Below, piece by piece: positions 27,156 through 39,105 of a stretch of DNA of 64,000 nucleotides. The position numbers were made by a program, and so were the translations under genes. The DNA is taken from assembly GCA_963942565.1 (NCBI GenBank), contig OZ012698.1:34351938-34415937 (forward strand). The letters run 5' to 3'. The notes beneath the pieces are model-generated. The model was given only the letters and a program-made list of their open reading frames with translations. It was not told the origin of the DNA and searched no databases. This stretch comes from Maea johnstoni. Lineage: Eukaryota > Annelida > Polychaeta > Spionida > Magelonidae. Numbering within the stretch: the first letter of the stretch is position 1; each line of letters starts with the position of its first letter.

Positions 27156-30100
27156 CTGAGAAAAATGAATATAAAGAAAAGCTTAAATGATACGAAAGAT
27201 TAGTAATGTTATGTTATGCAAGACTGATCAGATCACACTAGTGCTGTTTGTTAGAAACGTTGAATGTTTAACTCAAAAATCATTTAGAAAATAGAGGTTT
27301 GCTAATCCCATCACTACCCTGCCGTGGAAAATGGTTTAAGAAGCCTGGCTTCCAACAGTAAGTGGTCAGGTCCAATTTTCCGCTGTATCCCTATCGGTGG
27401 ATTAGCCTGGTCGCTGTATAAATGTGCGGCATTATAGAGGGTTGTCTATGATCCTTCTGCAACTGAGAGAACCCTTAGTGAAGGTGAGAAAATTCCTTCC
27501 CGTATCTCACTGGAATATTTTCTAAGACATGCAGGAAATCCATATGGAATTTGGTTATTGTCACTTTTTCTGTTATATTGGTGGTATCAACTCGTGATTA
27601 ACCAATTTTAAGTGGCGGAGGAAACCCAAGACACCTGCGAAAACCACCATCTAGCCCCGAGTCACTGGTCACTTTCTCACATGGCCTGGACGAAATGTGA
27701 ACCCAGGCCGTGGTAAGAGACAGCAATCTGTCATTGGAAGGCAAACTTAATTTGGTTTTTAGTGTTCCATATTTCAGGCTAGCACCACCTCAGCGAACAA
27801 GGCTTGTAAAGGAACGATTGCTTACCACACACTGTCTCCTTCCTCGGTAGTGTTCATTACAATGATGCGGACAGAAACGATGCCGAGGTGTGAAAGGGAA
27901 ATTATAATTATCCTAATGTAGTTTGGGGTGGGGTTAGTAAAACCTTTTTTTCACCCACCCGCAAATGTGACAGAGGGAGGATGAGTAAAACATTTTTACC
28001 CGCCCACCTCAGAGGGAGGGTAAATAACTCTTTTATACATAATTCATTTTCCCTTTAACACCTGCACCATCGTAGATTGATGGTGATATTTGTATATCTG
28101 CTTAATACATATTGCACTCGTATTTGTCCGTTTGGGCCTTCTAACTCATAAGGGTGAAATTGAAACAACCACAAACTGTCGTATTGTTATCGACCTTGTA
28201 GTATCACAAATAAGATCAACTTTAGTTTTTGATAATGAAAACTGAAGTATCCTAAACCTATCTGAATGCTGAGGCAGGTTTACAGGGAAATACCTTACCT
28301 GTTGGTTTTGCCTCGCTGCCAAATACTTGTACCTCACACAATGTTAGGACATCGTTAGATGTATTAGATGTACTTTGAATCGTGATCATAACATAACGCG
28401 CATAACGGGTCTTGCACAGCCATGTTTCCACTGCAGATGCTGCCCCCTGATGAAAGTAGCAACGGTGAAAGGAGTCTCGTTGGATGTTGTTTACAGAAAC
28501 ATTGTTGCTTAGCAACACTTCCACATCGTGAAGGCGATCAGCTGAAGAACAAAATCAAAGGAATGTCATTGTACCATTACAACTATATTGGCAATCATGT
28601 ATTGTTATGACTTCATGTGTTTGAGTACACACGACTGAAAACTCAGAATGGATTGATATAAAACGCACAAGTTGGTTTCAACATCAAGAAACAAAATATG
28701 TATGCTTCTGTTCTCATTCATGGAATTGAAAAGCCCGTTATTAAGTTCTAATTATGAATGTTATAGTAAGGTGCGTAAACTTTTACTATGTATCGATATA
28801 ATAGAGGCATGTCCTGAAAGGCAATACAAGTAGAGGCCAAGGGTGTTGCCAATGGCTCGAATACCAGGCAGTGGTTCTCCCGGGCTACTCCAGTTTCCTC
28901 CACCACCTAGAACTGGCTAGTCATGACTTAGCGGCAGTATGGTAGAAACGGTGACTATTGACAATATCAATTGATATGATTGATTGCTGATTAATTTTCA
29001 ATGGTTTTTGCCTAATGGAGAAATTGAATACAGTTGCAAGGGCAACGAACTACAGTATCGATCGAATGTATAAAATTGGAAACTCATTGTTCTAGTGTAC
29101 TCCCGCTGTGTTGGAAATAATGCAGACACACTACTATGGCAACCTGCTATAACATATATGAAAGATAATATTTCGACCTCCATAAATTGTGTATTCCGGC
29201 TTAATGAATGGGGTTGGCTGACCCCTCATGGTTCTGTGCAAAAGGTTAATGGTTCCATCAATAATGGTGCTTTGCAGCTATTCTGCAACTGACTATGAAA
29301 GATTAGACAACTGATCGTCTATGGTAGTAAAAACTTGCTGAGTATATCTCTGTTGTACACTCTGAGATAGGAGATTGAACAAGGACGGCCGAGGTCGACC
29401 ATCCACCATGGTGACGCTGAATAGTCGGTGTGCGCGCAGGATCCGCTGCGAAAAGACCTTTCTGTATTGCCATCCACTGCACCCGCAGCCACGGTTGACG
29501 TGTATGTGTCGTGATGCATACTACTGTGGTACGCATCTTTCCCTAGTGCCACATTCACATCTGCTTGTGCACCTATAAAGTGAATAAAAAAGTGTTGGTT
29601 CGTTAACGGTTGAGCAAACTCACCTCTGACATTCCATCGAGAAACGCACTTTCATTCAACCACCGGGGCGAGTATACAATATCATGCACCATTGACAAAA
29701 CGTACAGATATAATGTAGGAGTACGAATAGTCAGATATGTGGCACATAAACGTACTGTAAAATCATACATTGCATGTATATTAGCTCAAGGGCGTTTATC
29801 TTTTGCCATCTAGCATAGCTAAGTATAAAGAATGTTTGTTTAGGAAATGGTTATGAGTAGACTGTCTTTACGTAAAATGGCAGAAATCATTGAAATTGAT
29901 GAAGACATGTGTCCCTACACCACCATCCAATATCAAAACACTCTTGTACAAGAGTTCCTGCAGATGTTGTTGTCAGGATCTCCGATTCTTTTGACAATGA
30001 TTTTGAAATCGAGAATGATTTCACAAGGTATTCGAAGGAGAGTCAATGGCAATGTTCTGGATAATAGTATTATATTAAATATTTTCTTAACTATTAGCTT

Positions 30101-32624
30101 GCAAGATTTAATCAAATCTTTAGTCTACTTTTGACTGTCGCGAGCATTAATGGGTAAGCAACTTGTTGGTGACATTATTGATGCATCCCTAGTTTCTACC
30201 TGAGTCGATAAGCCATTAGTAATCATTGTTGGCCGAACTCTTACACGTGCATCAACGGGGAAAAAATTTAATATTTTTGATGCATCCCTAGTTTCTACCT
30301 GAATCGATTAGCCACTAGTAATCGTTGTTTGCCAAACTCTTACACATCAATCCAGAAACGATTGTATATAACATCTAGAAAAGAAATATGGAAGAGGTCA
30401 CAGCGTTCCTGAAACAGATGGAATACTTAACTCCTTGGGCCTTTAAGTTTCTTTCTTGCAATAAACACACTGATACGAATCAATCACTACGGAATATAAA
30501 GGATCATTTATCATCACTCTGTTGTCAGCAGTTGAGAGCAGCCAAAACGTCATGTTTTAAAGTGTCGTGACTAGCCAGTTGTTTCCTTGGTGGGGGAAAC
30601 CAAATTACTCGGTTAAATCTACCTCTTTACCCCAAGTCAATGGCACCCCTTAAGTATAAATGAGTTCATATATTTCAAAATATTGGTCAGTGTTCTGGCG
30701 GTAGAATGTTCTTCTTTAGTTGTAAAACATGTCATGAATGTTTGACTACTCTTTGAAGAATTTATTTCTCAATAGTAATGCAGAATGGAGAAGAATGGGA
30801 AATAATTTGAGACTAACAAGCTAACAAAGAGTTACAACAAAATCATTCAACCGTGGCACAAGAACATCCAAGAAAGTTTTGAACATTCCAAAACTTTCTT
30901 GGATCCTCCTGAACATCGAATAAATATCAAAGCATATTGAAGAACATTGAAAATACCTGACATTTGGCATTTAGTGATGTGTTCTTCCACAATAGGAAGT
31001 TCTTTGTTAAGTTTTCTCTGTTATCCCCCAAAACTTTTGTAGTTGCAAATTAGAGCATAAGCATATCACACAAGTTATTCTAGGCTCATTTTGATACAAA
31101 TCAACTGGGTATCAAACCGATATGGATAAGATAGCTCCGGTATGAGCATTTTCACTAGAGAGAGCGAGAGATGTGGGTGCTCACACAGTCATATCAATTG
31201 TTCACACTTTGTCTGAGTTAAAGCAAACAATTGTCTTGCTACTACCATTTTATCACAACAGAGGCTTGCTCTGCATCAGTTGTTCTTCTATTGACAAATT
31301 GTACCTCAAACCGTTTGTCTCTAAATGAAAGTAATCAATTCTTCATCTGAGTCCCAGAAAAGTGATATATTACTTCTCTTATATGGGAAGGATCAACGAA
31401 ATATGAACATTACATGCTAGACTACGTGATAAAGATATGTTTTTCATCAGTACGAGAAGCTGTGGCTTGGAGGTTTTAGAGTTATTAGGTGTGAGGAAAG
31501 TGTTTTAGCTAGGATACGGATTGGTCACAGCCCGGGGGGGGGGGGGGGGGGGGGCACTTGGGTATTTAGGGGCGTGCATACGTTCATTATCAAAATTTTA
31601 AAATACCCCTAAAGCACTGATTTCTGGCCAAAAAAGCACCTTTATTTTAATAAAACGCTGATATTTTCCTCTAAATATACACCCCTTCTTTTATCGAAAC
31701 ACTGACATTGGATGAACGGGAACACGTATTCTAACTTAAGATTTTATAATCCTCTGCTTGTTTAGCGGCAGCAAGTGGCGGCAGCAAACTCGTAAGCCCT
31801 GAGTCACTTCGGGAGTCACTCGGCGTCAGAGCCGCGTAAATTTCGTGGATTGTAAGGGGATTTTGACCCCCATACTTCGTACCTGGGTACAAAAAAGTAC
31901 CCTTCTTTTACCCCTTCTTCCACGAAATACGTAACGAAGGTGCGGCCCCCTCTGTATCTGAGTGCCCCCCCCCCCGGGGTTACAGTCACTTGAATCACTC
32001 CTTCTTTTTAATCCTCCCCAGTGCATAGCTTATGATTGTTGTTTGATTATCGAATATATTTCATTTGAGTCTGTTGATCTTATTGAGATCAGAAATAGAC
32101 ATTTCAATATTAATAGTTTTAAGGACCTCTTCAAGAAAGTTCCCCTGGACCGCATGTTATCTTATTTACACGAGATTGGTCTGTTTTACCATTTGTAAAA
32201 CATTTTAAGTATTTAATTTCTTTTGAAACCATGTATGCGTACTTTATACGTTGAAACTCTTCATTCTTTTGTAAGCATGTCTTTATCTATTCATAGCTTT
32301 GTTGTTGTTTCCTACGGTAACAAAGGACTGTTTCTTTTAGATGTGTACAAATAATGTTCAATGAAGGTCCACTTTCGTAAGTAACATATTTAACATTCTG
32401 CGATGTGAAAATACATATATAACCTGTTGATACAAAACAACTCTAGATAAAGATCACCCTTTATCTCTTCAAAAAGAGCTATATAGCATTCATTGGTGTG
32501 GAGATAAATGTTTGACCTGTTGGTAGCGGTCGATTTTTACGTTTTAGTGAATTCTAATTACCTTTTAGTGATGGAAGTTATCTGGATATCAAACTTATCT
32601 ATGTTTACGTTCTTACAGAGTCGG

Positions 32625-32697
<73 letters not shown>

Positions 32698-35600
32698 AAA
32701 AACAAGACTATAATGGTATTTTAAGACAAGTCAATGAGTCTTATGCCCTTATACCAGAGCATTGCCCCATAGAAAAATTACCTGAATCTAGGATGCGATG
32801 CTTCTTTATTAGCTTTTTTGAGCAGTAGTAGTAGTCCACATGTAACTATTTTGAAAATAACCAATAGTCAGACAGCTCATGTAGGAAAATAGGGGGTCCG
32901 TGGGAAACTCATGTTAATTGTTTGAGACATGAAGTTTCTCCCACTCTGAGGTGTGTTTTACAGTTAAGGATAAGTTGTCCTCAATGGGTTATCTTCAATG
33001 GGTTTAAAGGTCAAACTAGCGTAATTGTCCAATCAGATCCGTCAATTTCAATCAAGGGATCGATGCTGCTGGGTCAAAGGTAGACCTAACAATAGCGCGC
33101 GTGGATTTGAACAATTTCACGTACGTGATCTGGCGCCAGTTTTTAGGGAAAACAAACGGTGCACGTCACAACAAACGCGTATTACCATTGTTGAACTAGT
33201 GCACAGGTGACCTTTGGCTGACCTAGTTTAGCTAGCTAACTTCACGGTAAAACGTGTTAATTTCTCCTTTTTATCGTAGGAGAAACAGGTTCCATCACTC
33301 GTGGATGGAAAGGCAAGCCTCGTCCCAAGACACAAAATCACTCACTCGTGCAAGATACCTCCTCTTTCCATCCACTCGTGATGGAACCTCTATTTCTAGA
33401 CTTATTTTGGATGAGGACCTCAAAAAAATATGTCTCCAAAGTTTTCGACAAATCTTTCAAGGTCAAGGTCAAGGTTAAAGTTCAAAATCGTCTAAATGCC
33501 TTGTTTGGACCTGCAACAATCTGCTTGTGATAGTAAACTCGATGTTGTAATGTAATACACTCAGTAAGTGAATTTTACACACAGAGATTTAGTTTTTTTA
33601 TCAGTAAAGTTTAAATCTGAGGTCAATAAGTACATTTCAAAGTAAAGATCCAAGGTCAAATCAGTGAAAAACGCCTTCTACGGACAATAAATAATCAGCA
33701 TTTGATAAAAGTTTGTTATAAAACAGATTTTATAATGAGACACCCTTTCAGTAAATTTCATTAAAGCGCACTTCATATTTTCGACCTCAAAGATTATATC
33801 TCAGGTCAATAAGTTCATTCAAAGGACAAGATCAACAGTCAAAATGCAGGAACATGCCTTGCATGGACAGGATATAATCTTCATTTGATTAAATTTGGTT
33901 AGAAACCAGCTGTTTAGGATGAAATACACTTAATGATAAATGAATTTCATACATAAAGTCTCAGTATTTTACTTAGTAAAGTTTAAATATGAGGTCAATT
34001 AGTACATGTGATGGTCAAGGTCAAAGTTCAAATCATTGAAAATGCATTTTAATGACAGGCAATGAGATCAGGAACTATATATTTATATAATTCCTGATGA
34101 GATGCATTTGATAACAGTTGGTTAGAAACCAGATTTTATGGTAAGATACACTTTTCCAGTAAATTTCATTACACTTCAAATTTTCCACCTCAAAGATCAT
34201 ATATAAGGTCAATGAGTTCATTCAAAGATCAACAGTCAACATGAAAGAAAATGCCTAGCATGGACCGGATAAAAGCTGCATTTGATACAATTTGGTTAGA
34301 AACCAGCTATTTAGGATGAAATACACTTTTCAAGTAAAACTATATCCACACACACTAAGTGCTGTTCAAAATATAGAATCAAAGGTCAAAGTCTAGGTCA
34401 TATGTGAAACAACCCTTCTTTCATAATTTTTATTCACTTTGACCAAGACCAACCCATTTTCTTTCGGAATTCTGTCAATATCAGGGGTCGCCTGGGACAA
34501 GTCAAAAATTTCAAAATGAAAGGGCAGTTGAAAATCAGATTGTGCTAGCCTGACATGGCAAGTATGATTTCAACAAGTAACTTCAGAGATAGTATTGCTC
34601 AAATGAAATCCAATATTTCTTTTTCTACTGTCAAACTATAATTTTAAAGGTAAGGGTATTCGGTCTTTTATCCACCGAAATGTTCACACAACCTTCCTTC
34701 CCTAGCAGGCTTGTACACACAGAAACCATTTCAATCACCTGAAGCATATTCCAGAGGAGCTGGCAGCATATAGCGTGCAAGCTCTAAGCACTGCCTTGTT
34801 AATACTAGGTACCCATTTTGCAACTGAGTAGCCTGAGGCAATATGGAATAAACTGTATTGCCCAAGTACAGACCATAGTGCCCAGGTTGGGTATTGAACC
34901 AGCGGCCTACTGATTACTAGTCAAACACCTAACCAACTAAGCTACTTCGTCCCCGTTGTGAAACCACTATAGAAAGGACACAGTTAATTGGTATCTGCAT
35001 GGAACAAACAGAATCGTCATTTTCATCTGTGATGGAAATGGGTGAGTGGAAATGCCACCAAGCTACCCATTTGTGGCTAGGGAATTGATATCCATTGTAC
35101 TAAGATGAGAGGTGGGTTCGAGTACACTGGATATCAATTATGCAGATGCGGTGGGTATCTCAGCGCTAGAAGCTGCAGAGCTTTCTATTCAAGGGTATAT
35201 TGTTCTCCACATCCATGTACCTTTTTCAGGGCAGGTGATAATTGTGTCAGGCCGGTATAACCTCGTAAAAGTGCCCATACAAGACATTTTGCTGGAGTCT
35301 GACCGATATATCAAACATTTAATGTGGCTTTCCTTGCCACCATTTGGTTTTGGTTATACTAGTGCTGTGAAGGCGCAACTGTAAACAGAATGATTGTAAA
35401 GTAAGAACTTTTCATAAATAACAATTATAATCTTCTCCTCAGTGAATGAAATCTATAAAAGATTGATAATGGTCTTTTTTCCAGGGTTGTTTCACATTTG
35501 ACCTGGACTTTGACCATTGATTCAATACTCTGGACAACGTTAATATAAGTGTGTGGATATAGTTTTACTGGAAAAGTGTATTTCATCCTTTCTAACCAAA

Positions 35601-36643
35601 TTGAATCAAATGCAGCTATCTGGTCCATGCAAGATATTTTCCTGCATTCTGACTGTTGATCTTGACCTTTGAATGAACTCATTGACCTTACATAGTGTAA
35701 TAACATCTTTACTGGAAAGGTGTATCTCATCCTAAACCTGGTGTCTATCCAACTTATCAAATGCAGCTCATATCATGTCATTACAATGCATTTACAAGGA
35801 TTTGACCTTTGACCTTGACCATCACATGTGCTTATTGATCTCAGATTAAAACTTTACTGAGTAAAAATACTGAAGCTCTATGTATCAAATTCACTTATTG
35901 TTAAGTTTATTTAATATTAAACAGCTGGTTTCTAATCAAATTGAATCAAATGCAGCTTACATCCGCTCCGTGCAAGGCATTTTCCTGCATTTTGACTATT
36001 GATCTTGACCTTTGAATGGACTCATTGACCTTATATATATATTCTTTAAGGTGGAAACTATGACGTGTACTCTAATGAAATTTACTAGAAAAGTGTATCT
36101 CATCATAACATCTGGTAAATAACCAACTTCTTTCAAATGCAGCACATTTCTTGTCCATACAAGGCAATTTTTTACTGATTTGACCTTTGACCCTTACTTT
36201 GAAATGTACTTATTGACCCCAGATTTAAACTTTCTGTGGAAATGCTAAATCTTAGTGTATGAAAGCTGCCAGACTATAAGATGAAAAGAGGAAGTTTAGA
36301 ATGAAGCACATTTATAACAATGATATTTTCATGGACTTTAAAAGGTTGTTACATTAAAGAAATATAAATAATATGCATTAATATTGGAATTACCTGCAGT
36401 TTTATCGAGAATGATTACTTTTCTTATATATATACATATACATTTTGTCAAATTATGGTTCACATCAAACGTTATTACGAAATATCTTATTAAAGGAATC
36501 TTCATCGCCTTACAAAAATGTTAGCTTGTACAAAATGTGAAAAGACGAGTAACATAATTCATACCTGCAGTTCCTATCATGATAAGTACCATGATCGCCT
36601 CCAAGAGTGATTTCAAATTTCGCATATATCCTTTATAGGTCAT
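26929..36643 (-). CDS. secreted fucolectin-PAN lectin gene 2, complete
   Basis: Exons on the minus strand are 36565..36643, 29339..29572, 28299..28541 and 26929..27155. All introns are phase 1 and the exons join to one frame of 260 residues. Layout: signal peptide (1-26, [11 protein letters not shown] start), FTP/fucolectin domain (about 31-180; [48 protein letters not shown]), then a PAN/apple-like domain (about 186-260) with four cysteines ([12 protein letters not shown] and SRSC). Known fucolectins bind fucosylated glycans outside the cell; apple domains bind proteins or sugars. A secreted recognition protein is therefore likely, but specificity is inference. Introns 1 and 3 are GT-AG; intron 2 needs a GC donor. 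Intron 1 is 7.0 kb and full of mobile DNA. The 3' UTR would start in a microsatellite. No break is seen. Confidence 0.85.
27545..27760 (-). mobile_element. SINE (family 1) in gene 2 intron 3
   Basis: Orthologous in position to the copy at 160..400 in gene 1, with the same orientation and tail. Confidence 0.6.
28299..28541 (-). CDS. gene 2 exon 3: second half of FTP domain
   Basis: Acceptor ttcttcag, donor gtaagg. It encodes 81 residues, three more than gene 1; the extra residues lie in a Ser/Asn/Thr-rich loop just before [10 protein letters not shown]. Confidence 0.85.
28800..28960 (+). mobile_element. SINE (family 1) fragment in gene 2 intron 2
   Basis: Matches 3565..3800 of gene 1 but lacks part of the middle (the B-box region), which partly explains the much shorter intron 2 of gene 2. 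Confidence 0.5.
29339..29572 (-). CDS. gene 2 exon 2: first half of FTP domain, GC donor
   Basis: Acceptor ctttatag; 78 codons from the signal-peptide end GAQA to YNRDIL. The donor is CA|GCAAGT, where gene 1 has CG|GTAAGT at the aligned place. Only the GC site keeps phase 1 with exon 3. Confidence 0.8.
30179..30355. repeat. two-copy direct repeat, 98-bp period
   Basis: TTGATGCATCCCTAGTTTCT and the following 60 bases recur at 30277 with a few substitutions. Confidence 0.7.
30560..30650 (-). mobile_element. SINE (family 1) fragment
   Basis: Shows GACTAGCCAGTTGT, a GGAAACC stretch and ACCCCAAGTCAATGGCA, the reversed 3' body. Confidence 0.4.
30656..31530 (-). other. gene 2 intron 1 sequence, no exon seen
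   Basis: A perfect hairpin lies at 30866..30904 (ATCCAAGAAAGTTTTG and its complement); the aligned place in gene 1 (about 6268..6305) has only part of it. Confidence 0.35.
31531..31978. mobile_element. non-autonomous TIR element with poly-G ends, longest copy
   Basis: Same ends and interior as 14096..14448, with about 115 bp the other copies lack. Flanks GGTCACAG and GTTACAGT look like a mutated 8-bp target duplication. Confidence 0.65.
32020..32210 (+). mobile_element. LINE ORF2 extreme C-terminus
   Basis: The frame reads [19 protein letters not shown] then [13 protein letters not shown] and a stop. This resembles the last residues of several non-LTR retrotransposon ORFs (SLKELFE.V....I..FL...GFY). 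It is directly preceded by the TIR element. Confidence 0.45.
32625..32694. repeat. (GA)n microsatellite
   Basis: About 70 bp of AG; the ERERER open frame through it is not a gene. Confidence 0.95.
32829..33559. other. intron sequence, no gene seen
   Basis: Short open frames only; GGTCAAGGTCAAGG repeats appear from about 33458, leading into the foldback arm. Confidence 0.35.
33560..36270. repeat. large foldback: inverted arms of about 0.85 kb
   Basis: Left arm about 33560..34440, right arm about 35440..36270 in inverse orientation, loop about 1 kb. Each arm is made of about three diverged sub-repeats carrying 'TTTGGTTAGAAACCAGCT', 'GGATGAAATACACTTTTC' and 'GGTCAATGAGTTCATTCAAAG' or their complements. 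No coding capacity. Confidence 0.75.
34650..34958 (-). mobile_element. tRNA-derived SINE (family 2)
   Basis: The minus-strand head has GTAGCTTAGTTGG (A-box) and GGTTCAATACC (B-box); the body matches 23736..24046 at roughly 85% by eye. It lies in the loop of the foldback. Confidence 0.7.
36565..36643 (-). CDS. gene 2 exon 1: signal peptide
   Basis: ATG at 36643; 26 codons with hydrophobic core AIMVLIMIG, then donor gtatga. A second in-frame ATG is six codons downstream (two codons short of its Leu-Leu core), so either could serve; the first is chosen because it is shared with gene 1. Confidence 0.75.
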
Positions 36644-36810
36644 GCTTTTTTCTTGATATTAATTTGATTACAACTAATCTACAATTGTGCTTTGGCTTTT
36701 TATTCCTCGTAGATGAACTACTCAGATGTAATAGGTGTCGCCTCCTCTGTCAGCTGCAGTATGGAATGTAATGCATCTCTCAGATCGAGGCAACTTTCCA
36801 TCAATATATG
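36644..36810 (-). promoter_or_regulatory. conserved upstream segment of gene 2
   Basis: Aligned with 6811..6960; conserved core GCTGACAGAGGAGGCGACACC on the minus strand differs from gene 1 at few positions, more conserved than the introns nearby. Confidence 0.3.
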
Positions 36811-37252
36811 AACGAATGCACATTAACCCTATTGTTCAGAAACCTTTCTCTATAGAGATGTCAGTATATTTTCCTTATATGGGAATATACATAAAATGTT
36901 AGTAGAAAATATTGGAATATTTAGATAGTGTTAGTATTAACTTGTATGCATGAATTCTCTAGAAAAAAGTCTACGAAATGTTAATTGTTAGCAAATTGTT
37001 TATCTTTGAGTTATGTCTTTTTTATTAAATGTTTTGCCGAGTTGCTAATATGTTTGTATGCATTTGGTGTGCACGACAGTAATCGTCCAACATAGTTTAG
37101 ACACGTACGTATTCTCAATCAAATCTCAAAGAGATCTGATCACCATCACTAAATCAACATACCAAAATGTGAGTTAAATAGAATTCCATGTCAAAGTGAT
37201 GATCATATCTTAACCATATAGTTTGTTTGTTGCTGTGCATAGATGGAATATT

Positions 37253-37588
37253 CTACTGAATTACCTCTCTGAGGTCCTTCTCAAAGAATGATCTTTTAGC
37301 ATTTTCAAAAAGAATGCCTGTTCTTGTATTTCTTTTATTTGTGAAAGTGAATTGAATGCTAAAGATCGATTCGTAGTGTCCATGGGTCACACAAAACTGG
37401 AGGTCACGCGGTTCTGTTGCACCGTGACCCCAGTGACCACCAAAGCTTTCAATGTAATTAAAGTATAAAACAGGGGAAGAGTTGGTCATAAGTTGTTTAA
37501 ATAATGAAATATTATATTTTTTTCCACGTGGAAATATGTGTGTGTTTAACGCATACACGTCGAGGAGGTATTTTAAAGGTATAAACAA
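37253..37588 (-). CDS. unrecognised open frame upstream of gene 2
   Basis: A minus-strand frame of 111 residues with balanced composition: NYIESFGGHWGHGATEPRDL, then LQFCVTHGHYESIFSIQFTF. It has no counterpart near gene 1. A weak donor-like GTAATT lies close to its end. It could be an exon of another gene or chance; no family is recognised. Confidence 0.25.
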   Translation of the reverse strand: MFIPLKYLLDVYALNTHIFPRGKKYNISLFKQLMTNSSPVLYFNYIESFGGHWGHGATEPRDLQFCVTHGHYESIFSIQFTFTNKRNTRTGILFENAKRSFFEKDLREVIQ

Positions 37589-38939
37589 TGATGTATTGAA
37601 CGGTTAGAAATTGCATAGGCGTATTGTTCATGCATTACGCCTTATTGGTTAATTTTCCTAGGCATATTAAGTATATGCTAGTGCGAGAAAGCTTTCTGAA
37701 AAGCATCCATTCAGAGAATGCTCGGATCTGGCTGCAACCACTGTAGCAAATCACACACCAGAGACCTGATCTAAAACAGTTGCTTCTCTATTGTCAAAAT
37801 GTCAGTATTAATAATTCATGTCTTCGCAAATGAAGGCAATCAATTCATTTATCTCCCATGTGAATGAAGCCACAACAGAATGAACTACGTGTACTCAGAT
37901 TAGAAACGGGGCGACATAGTTTAAAGTACACAGGCTCCATGGACCACTGTGATACTATGGTGCGAGTGACCTTCCTCGGAAATATTCGAGCCTATCTTGA
38001 TAGAGCCTTCTAAATGCTATGCTCTATACCCTAGAGTCAGGAAATACTAAGTCTTTACGTTCGACTAAATGAAGTACTGTATACCGTGTTATCATTACGG
38101 CAGTTTAATCAATGCGTACTTTACGCACCCATGGAGTCCACATTTATTAAGCTGCGCAACATTATTTGGACACCCGATCCTTATGTTTGTATTGTACAAC
38201 ACGCTGAAATGATAGTTTGCCATTCAAGATCCATGCGCAACAATTGATCTGCGCTTCAAAGGCAGCTGCCTGCCAAGCGCATTAGTTTATCTGCGCAATA
38301 TCAACACAGTATACAGAACTTAAGAAGTTTCTATATACACTGCTGAATAAAAACCTTAACCCACTAAACAACCTAAGTTTGTTATGGACGTTATGAGGCG
38401 TCAAAGTGGTGCATAGGTTAGATTGTCTAGGAATCCCTATATTCTGATTTGGTCTTACAAGGGATGCAGGCCAATCCTGACATTAGATATGTTTATCAAA
38501 ATTCACAATATTATACCTGTAAAGCCTAAACACTACCTTTGAGCTTGGTTCCCTTATGTCATCAAAGAGGCAGTAATGATGCTACTCAAGAAACAGAAAA
38601 AGAAGGTTGGACACAATATCCAAATCTGCACGGTTTGAATGCAACAGAAAATGGGCCAATGTGTGCATACGCGTGGATGATACTGGTATACAGCTCAATT
38701 CTGTTTCTTGGCATACATATCTATATTGACACCTAAAGTCAATTGACCGTTCATGCACATCAAGTCAAAATAAAAGCCATAGGTTGATGATTTTTATCTA
38801 ACAGAAAACTCATTTGAAAATCATTTCTGGGGAAAATATTAATCACAACCCCATCCATCAACTGTACAACAAATATTTTGAAAATATATATTCAATTGTT
38901 AGGTTATTTATCTTATTCATGTCTGTAGTGCCCAAACAT
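37589..38939. other. no gene seen
   Basis: Ordinary AT-rich sequence with short open frames only. Confidence 0.4.
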
Positions 38940-39105
38940 ACCCTGGCAATTTTGGTGATGTCATAGTGACGCACATAACGAGCATTGTATAGCCATGTTT
39001 CTACTGCAGATGCTGCTCCCTGACGAAAGTAGCAACGGTGAAAAGAGTCTTCTCGGATGCTGTTTACATCAACATTGTTGCTAAGCAACACATCAACGTC
39101 GTGAA
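38940..39105 (-). pseudogene. decayed third copy of the lectin gene, exon 3 remnant
   Basis: Minus strand reads RLHDVDVLLSNNVDVNSIRE through [18 protein letters not shown], aligned with exon 3 of genes 1 and 2. It lacks the AG acceptor (CCG in place of CAG), and the last third including LCEVQVFG is gone, as is one cysteine (WLYNARY for WLCKARY). The following intron 2 sequence continues to about 40950, where exon 2 should begin, but unrelated sequence is found. Confidence 0.7.

Noticed and set aside
29847-30134. 95-residue open frame in gene 2 intron 1
   Set aside because: The aligned segment of gene 1 intron 1 does not keep the frame, so it is intron sequence.
32508-32828. 106-residue frame with ERERER run
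   Set aside because: The centre is a (GA)n microsatellite and the flanks have no family resemblance.
35112-35384. 90-residue open frame in the foldback loop
   Set aside because: No recognisable domain, no splice context, and it lies inside repeat DNA.
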